Assembly (NCBI GenBank): GCA_017616015.1 | Contig: JAFZYY010000030.1 | Location: forward strand, 183,706-247,705 | DNA length: 64,000 nucleotides | Reading direction: 5' to 3' | Source of the DNA: Alphaproteobacteria bacterium | GTDB lineage: Bacteria; Pseudomonadota; Alphaproteobacteria; CAAGCB01; CAG-977 | Part shown: in pieces, positions 52,604-59,899 of the stretch | Numbering within the stretch: position 1 is the stretch's first letter | How the letters are laid out: every line of letters starts with the position of its first letter | The notes under the pieces: model-generated | Seen by the model: the letters and a program-made list of their open reading frames with translations, nothing else | Databases searched by the model: none | Told to the model about the DNA's origin: nothing | Program-made: the position numbers and the translations under genes

Positions 52604-52715
52604 CGACGGGAACGGTTTCGGACGTTAGATTAAGGGAGCGTAATTCGCTAGCATGTATCGCCCGTTTTTTTAGAGTTCCCCGGCAAAACGCTTGGCGTGG
52701 CTGGGGAATTTCTTT
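52604..52715 (+). ncRNA. putative small RNA ending in an intrinsic terminator
   Basis: The stretch lacks a convincing ORF and is bounded by a promoter-like pair upstream and a terminator (52675-52709). An AGCG-TAATT-CGCT hairpin (near 52638-52650) and ACGGG/CCCGT pairing (52606-52610 with 52661-52665) can form within it. It does not match tmRNA, 6S, SRP or RNase P RNA as far as I can tell. Confidence 0.4.
52675..52709 (+). terminator. intrinsic terminator of first small RNA candidate
   Basis: GTTCCCCGGC (52675-52684) pairs with GCTGGGGAAT (52700-52709) including two G-U pairs; a TTCTTTT tail follows. Confidence 0.7.
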
Positions 52716-52746
52716 TAACTCGAATATGGTATAAATTCACGCGTAT

Positions 52747-52775
52747 TTGATATTTGTGTCGTTTTGTGCCATATT
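52747..52775 (+). promoter_or_regulatory. promoter of second small RNA candidate
   Basis: TTGATA (52747-52752), 17-bp spacer, CATATT (52770-52775); a TATTAT at 52772 is an alternative -10. Confidence 0.4.
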
Positions 52776-52782
52776 ATTTATA

Positions 52783-52896
52783 GAAGGGGCGCGGTCTGTA
52801 GAATTGTACAGCGCACTCCCTTCCTTTAATAGCCGTTGGGGACGGCCGTAGACGCGTCTACGGACATATTACCCTCAACGGCTTTCTTCTTTCTTA
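52783..52896 (+). ncRNA. putative two-hairpin small RNA
   Basis: Hairpin 1: GAAGGG (52783-52788) with CCCTTC (52818-52823), inner GCG/CGC and CTGTA/TACAG. Hairpin 2: AGCCGTTGGGG (52831-52841) with CCCTCAACGGCT (52872-52883), enclosing the perfect 18-nt palindrome CCGTAGACGCGTCTACGG (52846-52863), followed by a T-rich tail, so it doubles as terminator. No ORF of note. Compact RNA with structure from its first base; family unknown. Confidence 0.5.
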
Positions 52897-52931
52897 CGAC
52901 CTTATAAATCATACGCAGACAAATCTTTTTT

Positions 52932-52953
52932 GCCGTTTTCTTTCGGTGGCGTT
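52932..52953 (+). repeat. 22-bp direct repeat, copy 1 (left of toxin-antitoxin cassette)
   Basis: Identical to 53689-53710 over 22 bases (starts GCCGTTTTC, ends GGTGGCGTT). The copies lie 757 bp apart and flank the toxin-antitoxin genes. Confidence 0.9.
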
Positions 52954-52979
52954 AAGTGGAATTTTATTATCTGTATTTA

Positions 52980-53008
52980 TTGACAAGGGATAATTTAATT
53001 CCTACAAT
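52980..53008 (+). promoter_or_regulatory. promoter of the toxin-antitoxin pair
   Basis: TTGACA (52980-52985), 17-bp spacer, TACAAT (53003-53008): near-consensus. Confidence 0.75.
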
Positions 53009-53033
53009 AAAAGACAGAAAGGGCAAGGCGGCA

Positions 53034-53291
53034 ATGTTTGAAATACGATACAGCGCACAGGCGCGCCAGTTTTTAAGAAAAGCAAACAAGGCGGACGCGG
53101 ACAGGATACGGGCGAAGATAGAGCAATACGCGGAAGCGCCGGACAGCCTGAAAAACCAGATTAAAAGATTGCAGGGCTTGCCTTATTATCGGTTACGGGT
53201 TGGAGATTACAGAGTTATCTTTAACGAAACGGGCGCGATTATGAAGATTGAAAAAATCGGAAAGCGCGGGGACGTTTACAGGGGAGTTTAA
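53034..53291 (+). CDS. RelE/ParE-family toxin
   Basis: The 85-residue protein fits the RelE/ParE fold: FEIRYSAQARQFLRK helix start, a central KNQIKRLQGLPYYRLRVGDYRVIF strand block and a final KIGKRGDVYRG. RelE members cut mRNA at the ribosome. ATG 53034 with AAGG upstream is preferred over the frame start at 52956, which overlaps the promoter. The XRE-type partner starts 4 bp downstream; toxin-first order is like HigBA. Confidence 0.88.
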   Translation: MFEIRYSAQARQFLRKANKADADRIRAKIEQYAEAPDSLKNQIKRLQGLPYYRLRVGDYRVIFNETGAIMKIEKIGKRGDVYRGV

Positions 53292-53295
53292 AGGA

Positions 53296-53664
53296 ATGAA
53301 TGCGGAAGTTTTAACAATCAAAGGGGAAAAATTCGCCATTATCCCGCTTGCCGTTTACGAAAAACTGATTGAAATGATAGAAGACGCGCAGGACGTAGCG
53401 GACGCAAAGGCGATAGAAGAACGGATAGCGCGGGGCGAAGGGGAATATATGCCCGCCTCTGTTGTCAATGCTATTCTTGACGGAGAAAGCCCCGTAAAGG
53501 TTTATCGGGAATACCGGAAAAAGACGCAGGCGGAACTTGCCGCCGAAGCTGGCTTGTCCGTTGATATGATCAAAAAAATCGAAAGCGGGAAATCCGACGG
53601 AAGCCTGAAAAGCCTTAAAGCAATTGCAAAAGCCTTAAAAGTCGATCTTGAAGACATTATTTAA
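53296..53664 (+). CDS. XRE-type antitoxin
   Basis: The 122-residue protein has an N-terminal Phd-like strand and helix (VLTIKGEKFAIIPLAVYEKLIEMIED) and a C-terminal XRE helix-turn-helix (KKTQAELAAEAGLSVDMIKKIESG, then SLKSLKAIAKALKVD). It would neutralise the RelE-like toxin and repress the shared promoter. AAAGGA is almost directly against the ATG, which may lower its translation relative to coupling with the toxin gene. Confidence 0.85.
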   Translation: MNAEVLTIKGEKFAIIPLAVYEKLIEMIEDAQDVADAKAIEERIARGEGEYMPASVVNAILDGESPVKVYREYRKKTQAELAAEAGLSVDMIKKIESGKSDGSLKSLKAIAKALKVDLEDII

Positions 53665-53670
53665 AAACAG

Positions 53671-53693
53671 ACGGCGGGATCAACACCCGCCGT
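53671..53693 (+). terminator. terminator of the toxin-antitoxin operon
   Basis: ACGGCGGG (53671-53678) with CCCGCCGT (53686-53693), followed by TTTCTTT. Its right arm is part of repeat copy 2. Confidence 0.85.
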
Positions 53694-53710
53694 TTTCTTT
53701 CGGTGGCGTT
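53689..53710 (+). repeat. 22-bp direct repeat, copy 2 (right of toxin-antitoxin cassette)
   Basis: Identical to 52932-52953. Includes the right arm and T tail of the terminator. Confidence 0.9.
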
Positions 53711-53754
53711 TTACGGGAAAAATTCGTATAATGAAAAAAAGCGGAGATCGCATC

Positions 53755-53883
53755 ATGAACGACAATGAAAAAGACGACTTTTACAAGCCTAAACATTTTA
53801 TCGAAAACTTTTCTTTGTTTTGCGCTTATCCCGATAAAGAATGTGTCGGATTGGAAAAAGAGGAAAGCAAAAATGACGATTGA
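53755..53883 (+). CDS. small ORF, 42 aa
   Basis: GGAGA lies 7 nt before ATG 53755; an in-frame ATG exists at 53731. The peptide is acidic with FCAYPDKEC near the middle, giving two cysteines. It overlaps the next ORF by 11 bp, in a likely coupled arrangement. Function not recognised. Confidence 0.45.
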   Translation: MNDNEKDDFYKPKHFIENFSLFCAYPDKECVGLEKEESKNDD

Positions 53884-54172
53884 AAAAAAATGGACGGTAT
53901 ATGCGGATTATAGTTGCGGTTTGTGGGACAGCGAAGGTGTAGGATCCGGGCCTGACGATGAAGAGATAAATGCGCCGCCGGAATATGTACAACGGTTTGA
54001 AAATTGGGTGGCAAAGTATGATATGGAAGATACGCCCGACTTGGAAAACTTTAATAAAGAAGGGCGAGCCTTAGCTGTTGAATTAAAAAAGATCGTCGGT
54101 CCCTCTTATAAGGTCTTTTTTATAGGAGAAGGTCTTGGGGAAGAAGAAATATCTGACGAAAATAATCCGTAA
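53873..54172 (+). CDS. hypothetical acidic protein, 99 aa
   Basis: GAGG precedes ATG 53873. The soluble protein starts TIEKKWTVYADYSCGLWDSEG and has many D and E, ending GEGLGEEEISDENNP. No family recognised. Located just outside the 22-bp repeat after the toxin-antitoxin pair, with a partner ORF upstream. Could be an immunity- or phage-type small protein, but nothing shows it. Confidence 0.55.
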   Translation: MTIEKKWTVYADYSCGLWDSEGVGSGPDDEEINAPPEYVQRFENWVAKYDMEDTPDLENFNKEGRALAVELKKIVGPSYKVFFIGEGLGEEEISDENNP

Positions 54173-54437
54173 GAAATAAACCCTTTCATAGAATATTTTC
54201 CCTACACAAAAAGACGCCGTACTCTGCAGTTCTTTTGAGTGTAGAAAAGTAATCCGGAAGATGCAATGTTTGTCTTTTCTGCCAAAAGGAGATTTCCCCC
54301 TACGGGGAGTAGCAGGGGGATTGTTCGTTTCACTCACCGGTCAGGCCGGTCGCTCGGACGTTCCGTCCTGTGCGACGTTCGCCTTTCGGCTCACCGAACC
54401 CCATACGGGGGTTCTTTCTCCCCTGAAAACTAAAATA
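54173..54437. other. intergenic stretch with several GC-rich hairpins
   Basis: From about 54290 many short palindromes follow each other: CCGG-TCAGG-CCGG, GGAC-GTTCC-GTCC, and GAACCCC (54396-54402) with GGGGTTC (54408-54414), which has a TTTCT tail on the plus strand. An ORF can be drawn through this stretch and the tRNA, but it is not credible. The TACGGGGAGTAGCAGGG part loosely resembles the second repeat unit after ppdK. Confidence 0.4.
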
Positions 54438-54467
54438 AAAAAAGCACCCTCTCGGGTGCATTTTTTA
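54438..54467 (-). terminator. terminator of tRNA-Glu
   Basis: GCACCC (54444-54449), TCTC loop, GGGTGC (54454-54459) with A and T runs on both sides; placed directly after the tRNA on the minus strand, and also usable from the other side. Confidence 0.9.
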
Positions 54468-54470
54468 TTT

Positions 54471-54546
54471 TGGCGTTCCCAGGGGGATTCGAACCCCCGT
54501 TACCGCCGTGAAAGGGCGATGTCCTAGGCCTCTAGACGATGGGAAC
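54471..54546 (-). tRNA. tRNA-Glu (anticodon TTC), CCA encoded
   Basis: The minus-strand sequence folds as a full cloverleaf: acceptor GTTCCCA/TGGGAAC with discriminator G, D arm around GTCTAGAGGCCTAGGAC, anticodon stem-loop CGCCCTTTCACGGCG with TTC, and T arm GGGGGTTCGAATCCCCC. The 3' CCA is at 54473-54471. Confidence 0.97.
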
Positions 54547-54617
54547 ATCATAAAGACGGGTTATATATAAAGATTATCCTTTAATCCGTCAATACTTTTT
54601 TGAATCTTTTTGCGCTT

Positions 54618-55304
54618 TTACCCGTAACTGCGCATCAGTCCGACCAGTTTTCCCTGCACCGTAATCCGTTCCGGACTGTATATCCGCGCTTCGTAATTCC
54701 TGTTGCACGGTTCCAGCATGATCGAATTGCCTTTGCGGCGGATCTTTTTCAAAGTCACCTCGCACCCGTCGACCAAAGCCACAGCGATTTCGCCGTTTTC
54801 AACCGTGTTCGCACGCTGTATGATCACTGTGTCACCGTCCAGAATCCCGGCTTCGATCATCGAATCCCCCGCGACGGTCAAAGCGTAGTGCTCTCCGTTT
54901 CCGATCATGTTCGCCGGCACGGAAACCGTTTCGTTGCTGCGCAGTGCCTCGATCGGCGTACCGGCGGCGATTTTGCCGTAACGGGGCAGCTCGACCGAAT
55001 TCGCGACCAGATTTTCGGACAGTCTTGAAAAAGACTGCGTCGTCTGTTTGCTTATCAATCCCTTGGCCGAAAGCGCCGTTTCCGCCTGATTGTCCGGCAG
55101 GCGCAAAATCTCCAAGGCTCTGGCTTTGTTCGGCAGGCGGCGGATAAAGCCGCGTTCTTCCAGTCCGGAAATCAATCGGTGAATTCCTGATTTGGATTTC
55201 AGGCCGATCGCCTCTTTCATTTCTTCAAAAGAAGGGGAAACACCGTCTTCCCGAAGTTTTTTTTCAATCAGCATTAACAGCTGGTATTGTCTTTTGGTCA
55301 GCAT
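54618..55304 (-). CDS. lexA: LexA SOS repressor
   Basis: The 228-residue protein has the N-terminal winged helix (MLTKRQYQLLMLIEKKL; SPSFEEMKEAIGLKSKSGIHRLI), the A114-G115 cleavage bond in KIAAGTPIEA, S148 in GDSMIE and K186 in VTLKKI as the self-cleavage pair. It represses DNA-damage genes and its own gene through the GTTC-N7-GTTC box at 55335. Length is typical of alphaproteobacterial LexA. Confidence 0.97.
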   Translation of the reverse strand: MLTKRQYQLLMLIEKKLREDGVSPSFEEMKEAIGLKSKSGIHRLISGLEERGFIRRLPNKARALEILRLPDNQAETALSAKGLISKQTTQSFSRLSENLVANSVELPRYGKIAAGTPIEALRSNETVSVPANMIGNGEHYALTVAGDSMIEAGILDGDTVIIQRANTVENGEIAVALVDGCEVTLKKIRRKGNSIMLEPCNRNYEARIYSPERITVQGKLVGLMRSYG

Positions 55305-55334
55305 GATACCTCCGCGAACAAAGTTTCTCTTTTT

Positions 55335-55349
55335 GTTCTACTTTAGTTC
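55335..55349 (-). promoter_or_regulatory. LexA (SOS) box, alphaproteobacterial type
   Basis: GTTC (55335-55338), N7, GTTC (55346-55349) on the plus strand, inside the predicted lexA promoter, and about 80 bp before the divergent deacetylase gene. Confidence 0.8.
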
Positions 55350-55363
55350 TCTGTTTTTGGCAA
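55335..55363 (-). promoter_or_regulatory. lexA promoter
   Basis: Minus strand: TTGCCA (55363-55358), 17-bp spacer, TAGAAC (55340-55335), overlapped by the SOS box. Confidence 0.5.
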
Positions 55364-55426
55364 GAAATTTTTTAATTTTTTGAATTACAGTGAAGCTGTC
55401 CTTGTTTTTTTGGAGTCTTTTAAAAG

Positions 55427-56350
55427 TTGATTCGTCTTCTTTTTTTTATCGGTTTTTTCTTTTCTTTTTTTGACTTAGCCGGTACCGCCTGTGCGCAAGC
55501 TTACTTTTCGCCTTCTGAGCATACTTCCGAAAAGAATTTATGGGGGGAGTTCGAAACAGCGGGTTTATTTTCGGGGAAAAAGAAAACTGCGAAAACAGAA
55601 CCGGAAGAAAAAGAAAACGCGTTGCCGCCTTGGTTAGAGCATGCGGTTTCCGTGCCCGATATGGAAGAGGACGCGCCGATGATTGCGATAGTCATTGACG
55701 ATTTGGGATTAAACAGAAAAATGACGAAAGCCGTTCTGTCTTTGCCCGCGCCGATCACGGCGGCGTTTTTGGCTTATGCCGACGATCTGCCCGATCAAAC
55801 GGAGCAAGCCAGATTAAAAGGACATGAACTGTTGCTTCACACGCCGATGGAACCTGTCAATTCCCGCTTTAACCCGGGGCCTGACGCTTTGCGTTCGGAA
55901 ATGTCCGCCGAAGAAATAGAAGAAACGCTTGACGCGATGTTGGAAGCTTTTTCGGATTATGTCGGCATTAACAATCACATGGGCAGCAAATTTACTTCCG
56001 ACAAACAAGCTTTTGAGGTTGTTATTCGTAAATTAAAAGAAAAAGGGCTTCTTTTTTTGGATTCTTTGACTTCCGGCCGAAGCGTGGCGTGGAAATTGGC
56101 GCGCGATGAACATGTTCCCTATGCGGTGCGCGATGTTTTTCTGGACAATTCGCAGGACGAAGAAGACATTATGAACCAGCTGGCTTTATTGGAAAAACAT
56201 GCTGTAAACCGCCGTACCGCTGTCGCAATCGGACACCCGCATGCGACAACGATCAACGCGCTGAAAAAATGGATTCCCAAGGCAAAAGAAAAAGGCTTCG
56301 TCTTTGTTCCGATCAGCATGATAGCTCTGGTCAGACAGGACGCTTTTTAA
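55427..56350 (+). CDS. divergent polysaccharide deacetylase (YibQ/DUF610)
   Basis: The 307-residue protein begins with a TTG codon (GGAG 11 nt upstream) and a signal peptide up to about residue 24 (LAGTACAQA). After a charged linker, the NodB-like domain starts at APMIAIVIDDLGLN (about residue 84) and has HTPMEP, INNHMGSKFT and IGHPHATT, blocks typical of YibQ. It is usually found with envelope or cell division genes such as envC. Catalytic activity is not proven for the family. Confidence 0.88.
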   Translation: MIRLLFFIGFFFSFFDLAGTACAQAYFSPSEHTSEKNLWGEFETAGLFSGKKKTAKTEPEEKENALPPWLEHAVSVPDMEEDAPMIAIVIDDLGLNRKMTKAVLSLPAPITAAFLAYADDLPDQTEQARLKGHELLLHTPMEPVNSRFNPGPDALRSEMSAEEIEETLDAMLEAFSDYVGINNHMGSKFTSDKQAFEVVIRKLKEKGLLFLDSLTSGRSVAWKLARDEHVPYAVRDVFLDNSQDEEDIMNQLALLEKHAVNRRTAVAIGHPHATTINALKKWIPKAKEKGFVFVPISMIALVRQDAF

Positions 56351-56742
56351 GGCAATTCCAACATAACGGAATCCATTTCTTCCGGATTTTCGCCTAAAAG
56401 AATGGCCAGATTTTTCAAATATCTTAATCCGTTGTATTTTCTGTATTCTTCAACGGAAGCTTCCCGTTTTGCGGCTTCTATTTCTTCTTCTATTTTAGGT
56501 AGCATCATCGGTATAAACGTTACCTGTCCGGAAACATGTTCGCGCTGGACTTCCACCCAACCGTTCGTGAAAGAAAACAAATAAGTCGCTATGGTTGGCG
56601 GCTCTTTTACTATTTTGACTTTTAATCCCGACAGATTATGCAGTAAAAGCATTTCGTTCGGTTCGACGTATTGCGTTGTAAAAACACCGCGTACTTCCGT
56701 ATCCAAAAAGTCGTTAATCATAATCAACGGATATTCGGGCAT
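56347..56742 (-). CDS. hypothetical protein, 131 aa
   Basis: Not recognised. Residues 1-75 look beta-rich with a core of I, V and F (GVFTTQYVEPNEMLLLHNL; IATYLFSFTNGWVEVQ), and the rest is helical and acidic. No signal peptide. AGGAGG lies about 6 nt before the ATG. Convergent and overlapping by 4 bp with the YibQ gene. Confidence 0.65.
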   Translation of the reverse strand: MPEYPLIMINDFLDTEVRGVFTTQYVEPNEMLLLHNLSGLKVKIVKEPPTIATYLFSFTNGWVEVQREHVSGQVTFIPMMLPKIEEEIEAAKREASVEEYRKYNGLRYLKNLAILLGENPEEMDSVMLELP

Positions 56743-56801
56743 TTGTTCCTCCTTTTTTGGTTTAAGAAAAGTATATCCAGATTAAAAAAAAACACAATCC
56801 C

Positions 56802-56830
56802 TTGCCAAACGTAAAAAGGAATCTTATACA
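56802..56830 (+). promoter_or_regulatory. promoter of the patatin-like gene
   Basis: TTGCCA (56802-56807), 17-bp spacer, TATACA (56825-56830). Confidence 0.5.
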
Positions 56831-56862
56831 GAATTCCGAAATATCATTAAAAAGGCGAAGGA

Positions 56863-57711
56863 ATGAAGAAAGGATTGGTCTTGGAAGGCGGCGCGATGCG
56901 CGGTCTGTTCAGCGCGGGCGTTATGGACGCTTTTTTGGAAAACGACATTGCTTTTGACGGCGTGATTGGCGTTTCCGCCGGCGCGGCATTCGGTTGCAAT
57001 TACGTTTCCGGACAGAAAGGTCGCGTTCTTCGTTACAACACGCGTTTCAGCAAGGATAAGCGGTATTGTTCTTTGCGCTCTTTGATTAAAACCGGTGATC
57101 TCTACAACGCCGATTTCTGCTATCATGATATTCCCGAGCGTTTAGACGTCTTTGATTCGGAAGCCTTCTTACATAATCCGGCGGAATTTATCGTCGTTTG
57201 CACGGACGTATTGACCGGTCGCCCCGTTTATCAAAAGCTGGAAAAAATGGATTACACGGATCTGGAGTGGCTCAGAGCTTCAGCTTCCATGCCGCTAGCG
57301 TCGAAAATCGTCAGGATAGATTCTTTTCGTCTGTTGGACGGAGGCATTGCGGACGCCATTCCCGTCAAACACTTTGAAGAAAGCGGGTATGACAGAAACG
57401 TCGTTATCCTGACCCGTCCAGAAGGTTATGCTAAGACAAAAACAAAATTTATGCCTTTGTTCAAAATAGCCTTCAGAAAATATCCTAAATTCATCGATGC
57501 CGTGGAACGCCGGCATGAAGTCTATAACGAAACGCTGGAACATATCCGGCAAAAGGAAAAACAGGGAGATCTGATCGCGATCCGTCCCGCAGAAGCTTTG
57601 CCGATTGGCAAAATCGAACACAGCGCGGATAAAATGCGTGCCGTTCATGCGATCGGGTATCAGGCAGGCTTGAAATATGCCGGTCAAGTTAAGGAATTTT
57701 TGAAAGGATAA
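56863..57711 (+). CDS. patatin-like phospholipase
   Basis: The 282-residue protein has the oxyanion-hole start LEGGAMRGLFSAGV, the nucleophile elbow GVSAG (S38) and the partner aspartate in LLDGGIADAIP (about residue 164), the catalytic dyad of patatin-type lipases (YjjU/RssA group). It probably hydrolyses membrane lipids in the cytoplasm. AAGG lies before the ATG. It ends 1 bp before the end of a convergent gene. Confidence 0.93.
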   Translation: MKKGLVLEGGAMRGLFSAGVMDAFLENDIAFDGVIGVSAGAAFGCNYVSGQKGRVLRYNTRFSKDKRYCSLRSLIKTGDLYNADFCYHDIPERLDVFDSEAFLHNPAEFIVVCTDVLTGRPVYQKLEKMDYTDLEWLRASASMPLASKIVRIDSFRLLDGGIADAIPVKHFEESGYDRNVVILTRPEGYAKTKTKFMPLFKIAFRKYPKFIDAVERRHEVYNETLEHIRQKEKQGDLIAIRPAEALPIGKIEHSADKMRAVHAIGYQAGLKYAGQVKEFLKG

Positions 57712-58485
57712 TTATTCGAAAGTATATCCGCCGAAAGAAATTTTGGTGATGAAGATTTGTCGGCAAAGCCACGTTTTTAATCCGCCGGCTTTCTCGTGAG
57801 AAAGTTCTCCCGGAGTCACGGCCGTTTTGATTTTGAAGTCGGCATATTTTCCCGTTCCTTCCCAGTCGACCAGATAGCCCTCGATATAAACGGGTTCGCC
57901 GATTTTGACGATTTTCAAAGCGCGCAAAATATTTTTGGACGCGGGAATGGTGTGATTGTTGTTTCTTTCCTCAGGATTATAAACATAAGCTATGTTCTTA
58001 TATTTAGGACGACTCCATAGTAGTCGATATTCATGGGTGAACTTTAGCTTGTGCCAGTTATCCTCTGCCGCAGTCGCTCCATGAAGGACAGATACGTCGA
58101 CAGGTACGACTCCGTCATATAGATATACGCCCGGGTTCATTGCCGACCGATACCACGTCCCGATGAAATGATACCAGTCAAGATAAACGATTCGACCGGT
58201 AACCGAATACTTTTTACGAACCATATAGCGGATTTTATAGCCGTTGACAGTTGTTTCCTGCCAATCCTGATGGGGTATTTCCTCCCATGTTTCCGTCATT
58301 TGCTCTGCAGGCGGTTCCGCCGGGCTACCGTATAAATGCTGATAAACCGGCCGCCGAAGCCCGTAAATCCAGACCGCATAAACCGAAACGATCAGCAACC
58401 AGAATCGCATCGTCTGCCAAACCGGCGGTTTAATCTCGCGTACTTTTTTAACATAGTTTTTATTTTTCAATCGGATACGCGGCAT
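57712..58485 (-). CDS. single-span membrane protein of unknown function
   Basis: The 257-residue protein has a basic N-terminus, one membrane segment (about residues 26-45, FWLLIVSVYAVWIYGL) and a periplasmic domain rich in Y and W. A VDVSVLHGA stretch and the GEPVYIEGYLVDWEGTG stretch near residue 200 do not identify a family to me. ATG 58485 is used since the longer frame overlaps the permease gene. Lies 14 bp after the permease, probably cotranscribed. Confidence 0.65.
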   Translation of the reverse strand: MPRIRLKNKNYVKKVREIKPPVWQTMRFWLLIVSVYAVWIYGLRRPVYQHLYGSPAEPPAEQMTETWEEIPHQDWQETTVNGYKIRYMVRKKYSVTGRIVYLDWYHFIGTWYRSAMNPGVYLYDGVVPVDVSVLHGATAAEDNWHKLKFTHEYRLLWSRPKYKNIAYVYNPEERNNNHTIPASKNILRALKIVKIGEPVYIEGYLVDWEGTGKYADFKIKTAVTPGELSHEKAGGLKTWLCRQIFITKISFGGYTFE

Positions 58486-58499
58486 TAGATTACAAACCG

Positions 58500-59795
58500 T
58501 TACTTTTGCAGATACAGCCAGATTAAAAAGATAATGCTCAAAACCCAAATCAAAAGGGAAACGTCTTTGGAACGCTTGCGGACGACCGAGCAAAGAACAA
58601 AGCTCAAAATTCCGAAAACGATGCCTTGCGCGATACTGTAAGACAACAGCATCATCAAAACGGTCATCATTGTTACGAAACATTGACTAAAATCCGAAAA
58701 ATCAATATGGCGCAAAGAACCCGCCATCAGAAAACCGACAATAATTAAAACGGGCGCCGTCGCAAAAGACGGTATCAACAAGAAAACAGGCGACAGAAAA
58801 AGAGCCGCCAGAAACAGTCCCGCCGCGGCAACAGCCGTCATGCCTGTTTTGCCGCCTTCTGCCACACCTGTCGAACTTTCGGCAAAAGACGTGATCGGCG
58901 AACAGCCGAGAGATGACCCCGCCACTGTTCCGAGCGCATCGGTAATCAACGCTTTTTTGAAGTTGAGCAACGCGCCGTCCTTGTCTACCAATCCCGTCTG
59001 GCTGGCGATACCGATCAGCGTGCCGAGCGTGTCGAAAATATCCATAAAGAACAGCGTGAAAAAGACCATGAAGAAATCAAATGAAAATACGCTCTTCCAG
59101 CCAAATTCCCAGAACAGAGGCTTTTCAGGCAGGGAAATCGGTGAAAAACCTTCAGGCAACGCAACCAATCCCAAGGGAAAAGCGATTGCCGTTATTGCAA
59201 AGATGCTGATTAAAAAAGCCCCTTTGACTTGTTTCATAAACAAAGTCGTGCAAAGGGCGAGCCCTAACAAAGTCAAAAAGGCTTCCGGCGTTTTCAACGA
59301 ACCGATCGTTACGAAAGTTGCGGGATTGGCAACAATGATCTTACCGTTCTGAAGCCCGATAAAAGCGATAAAGCAACCGATCGCCGCGGCGATTGCGGCT
59401 TTTAAAAACGGCGGAATACTGCGGATAAAGACGTCCCGCGCTTTTGACAACGAAAGCAGAAAGAAAACGACGCCTTCACAAAATACAGCCGTCAGCGCTG
59501 TTTGATAGCTGTATCCCATCACGCCGCAAACCGTATAGGCAAAGAAAGCGTTCAGCCCCATTCCCGCCGATAAGACAACCGGCAAATTCGCCCAAAGCCC
59601 CATGACCAAAGTCACCACAACAGAGGCCAATACCGTTGCCGTGAACACCGCTCCGGCAGGCATTCCCGCGGCGGACAGAATGGCGGGATTCACCGCTAAA
59701 ATATAGGACATGGAAAAGAATGTCGTAATTCCCGCGATGATTTCCGTGCGAACAGTTGTTCCGCGTTGTTTCAGTTCAAAAAAATCGGCTTTCAT
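58500..59795 (-). CDS. NCS2-family purine permease (AzgA-like)
   Basis: The 431-residue membrane protein has the AzgA-type start TEIIAGITTFFSMSYILAVNP, the ANLPVVLSAGMGLNAFFAYTV block and the SSLGCSPITSFAESSTGVAEGGKTG signature, so it likely imports adenine, guanine or hypoxanthine with protons. AAGGAAC lies at its ribosome site. An inverted repeat covers the start region. Confidence 0.93.
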   Translation of the reverse strand: MKADFFELKQRGTTVRTEIIAGITTFFSMSYILAVNPAILSAAGMPAGAVFTATVLASVVVTLVMGLWANLPVVLSAGMGLNAFFAYTVCGVMGYSYQTALTAVFCEGVVFFLLSLSKARDVFIRSIPPFLKAAIAAAIGCFIAFIGLQNGKIIVANPATFVTIGSLKTPEAFLTLLGLALCTTLFMKQVKGAFLISIFAITAIAFPLGLVALPEGFSPISLPEKPLFWEFGWKSVFSFDFFMVFFTLFFMDIFDTLGTLIGIASQTGLVDKDGALLNFKKALITDALGTVAGSSLGCSPITSFAESSTGVAEGGKTGMTAVAAAGLFLAALFLSPVFLLIPSFATAPVLIIVGFLMAGSLRHIDFSDFSQCFVTMMTVLMMLLSYSIAQGIVFGILSFVLCSVVRKRSKDVSLLIWVLSIIFLIWLYLQK

Positions 59796-59847
59796 GGTTG
59801 TTCCTTTTCGGCAGGAGATATAACTTTATGACAGGTATAGAACAACC
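59796..59847 (-). promoter_or_regulatory. 8-bp inverted repeat at the permease start region
   Basis: GGTTGTTC (59796-59803) and GAACAACC (59840-59847) are perfect complements, separated by 36 bp. One arm overlaps the ribosome site. A weak promoter (TTGTTT, 17 bp, TATACC) overlaps the distal arm, so the repeat may act on DNA rather than in mRNA. Confidence 0.4.
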
Positions 59848-59899
59848 TTGCGCCCGAAACAATAAAATCCGCGACAGAAGGTCTGAAATCCGGATATTA

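Noticed and set aside
52395..52960. tmRNA, 6S RNA, SRP RNA or RNase P RNA
   Set aside because: The conserved sequence blocks of these RNAs were looked for by eye and not found; the hairpin plan does not fit.
54261..54527. 88-codon plus-strand ORF reaching through tRNA-Glu
   Set aside because: Its last 30 codons are the complement of the tRNA and its terminator; a well-known type of false gene.
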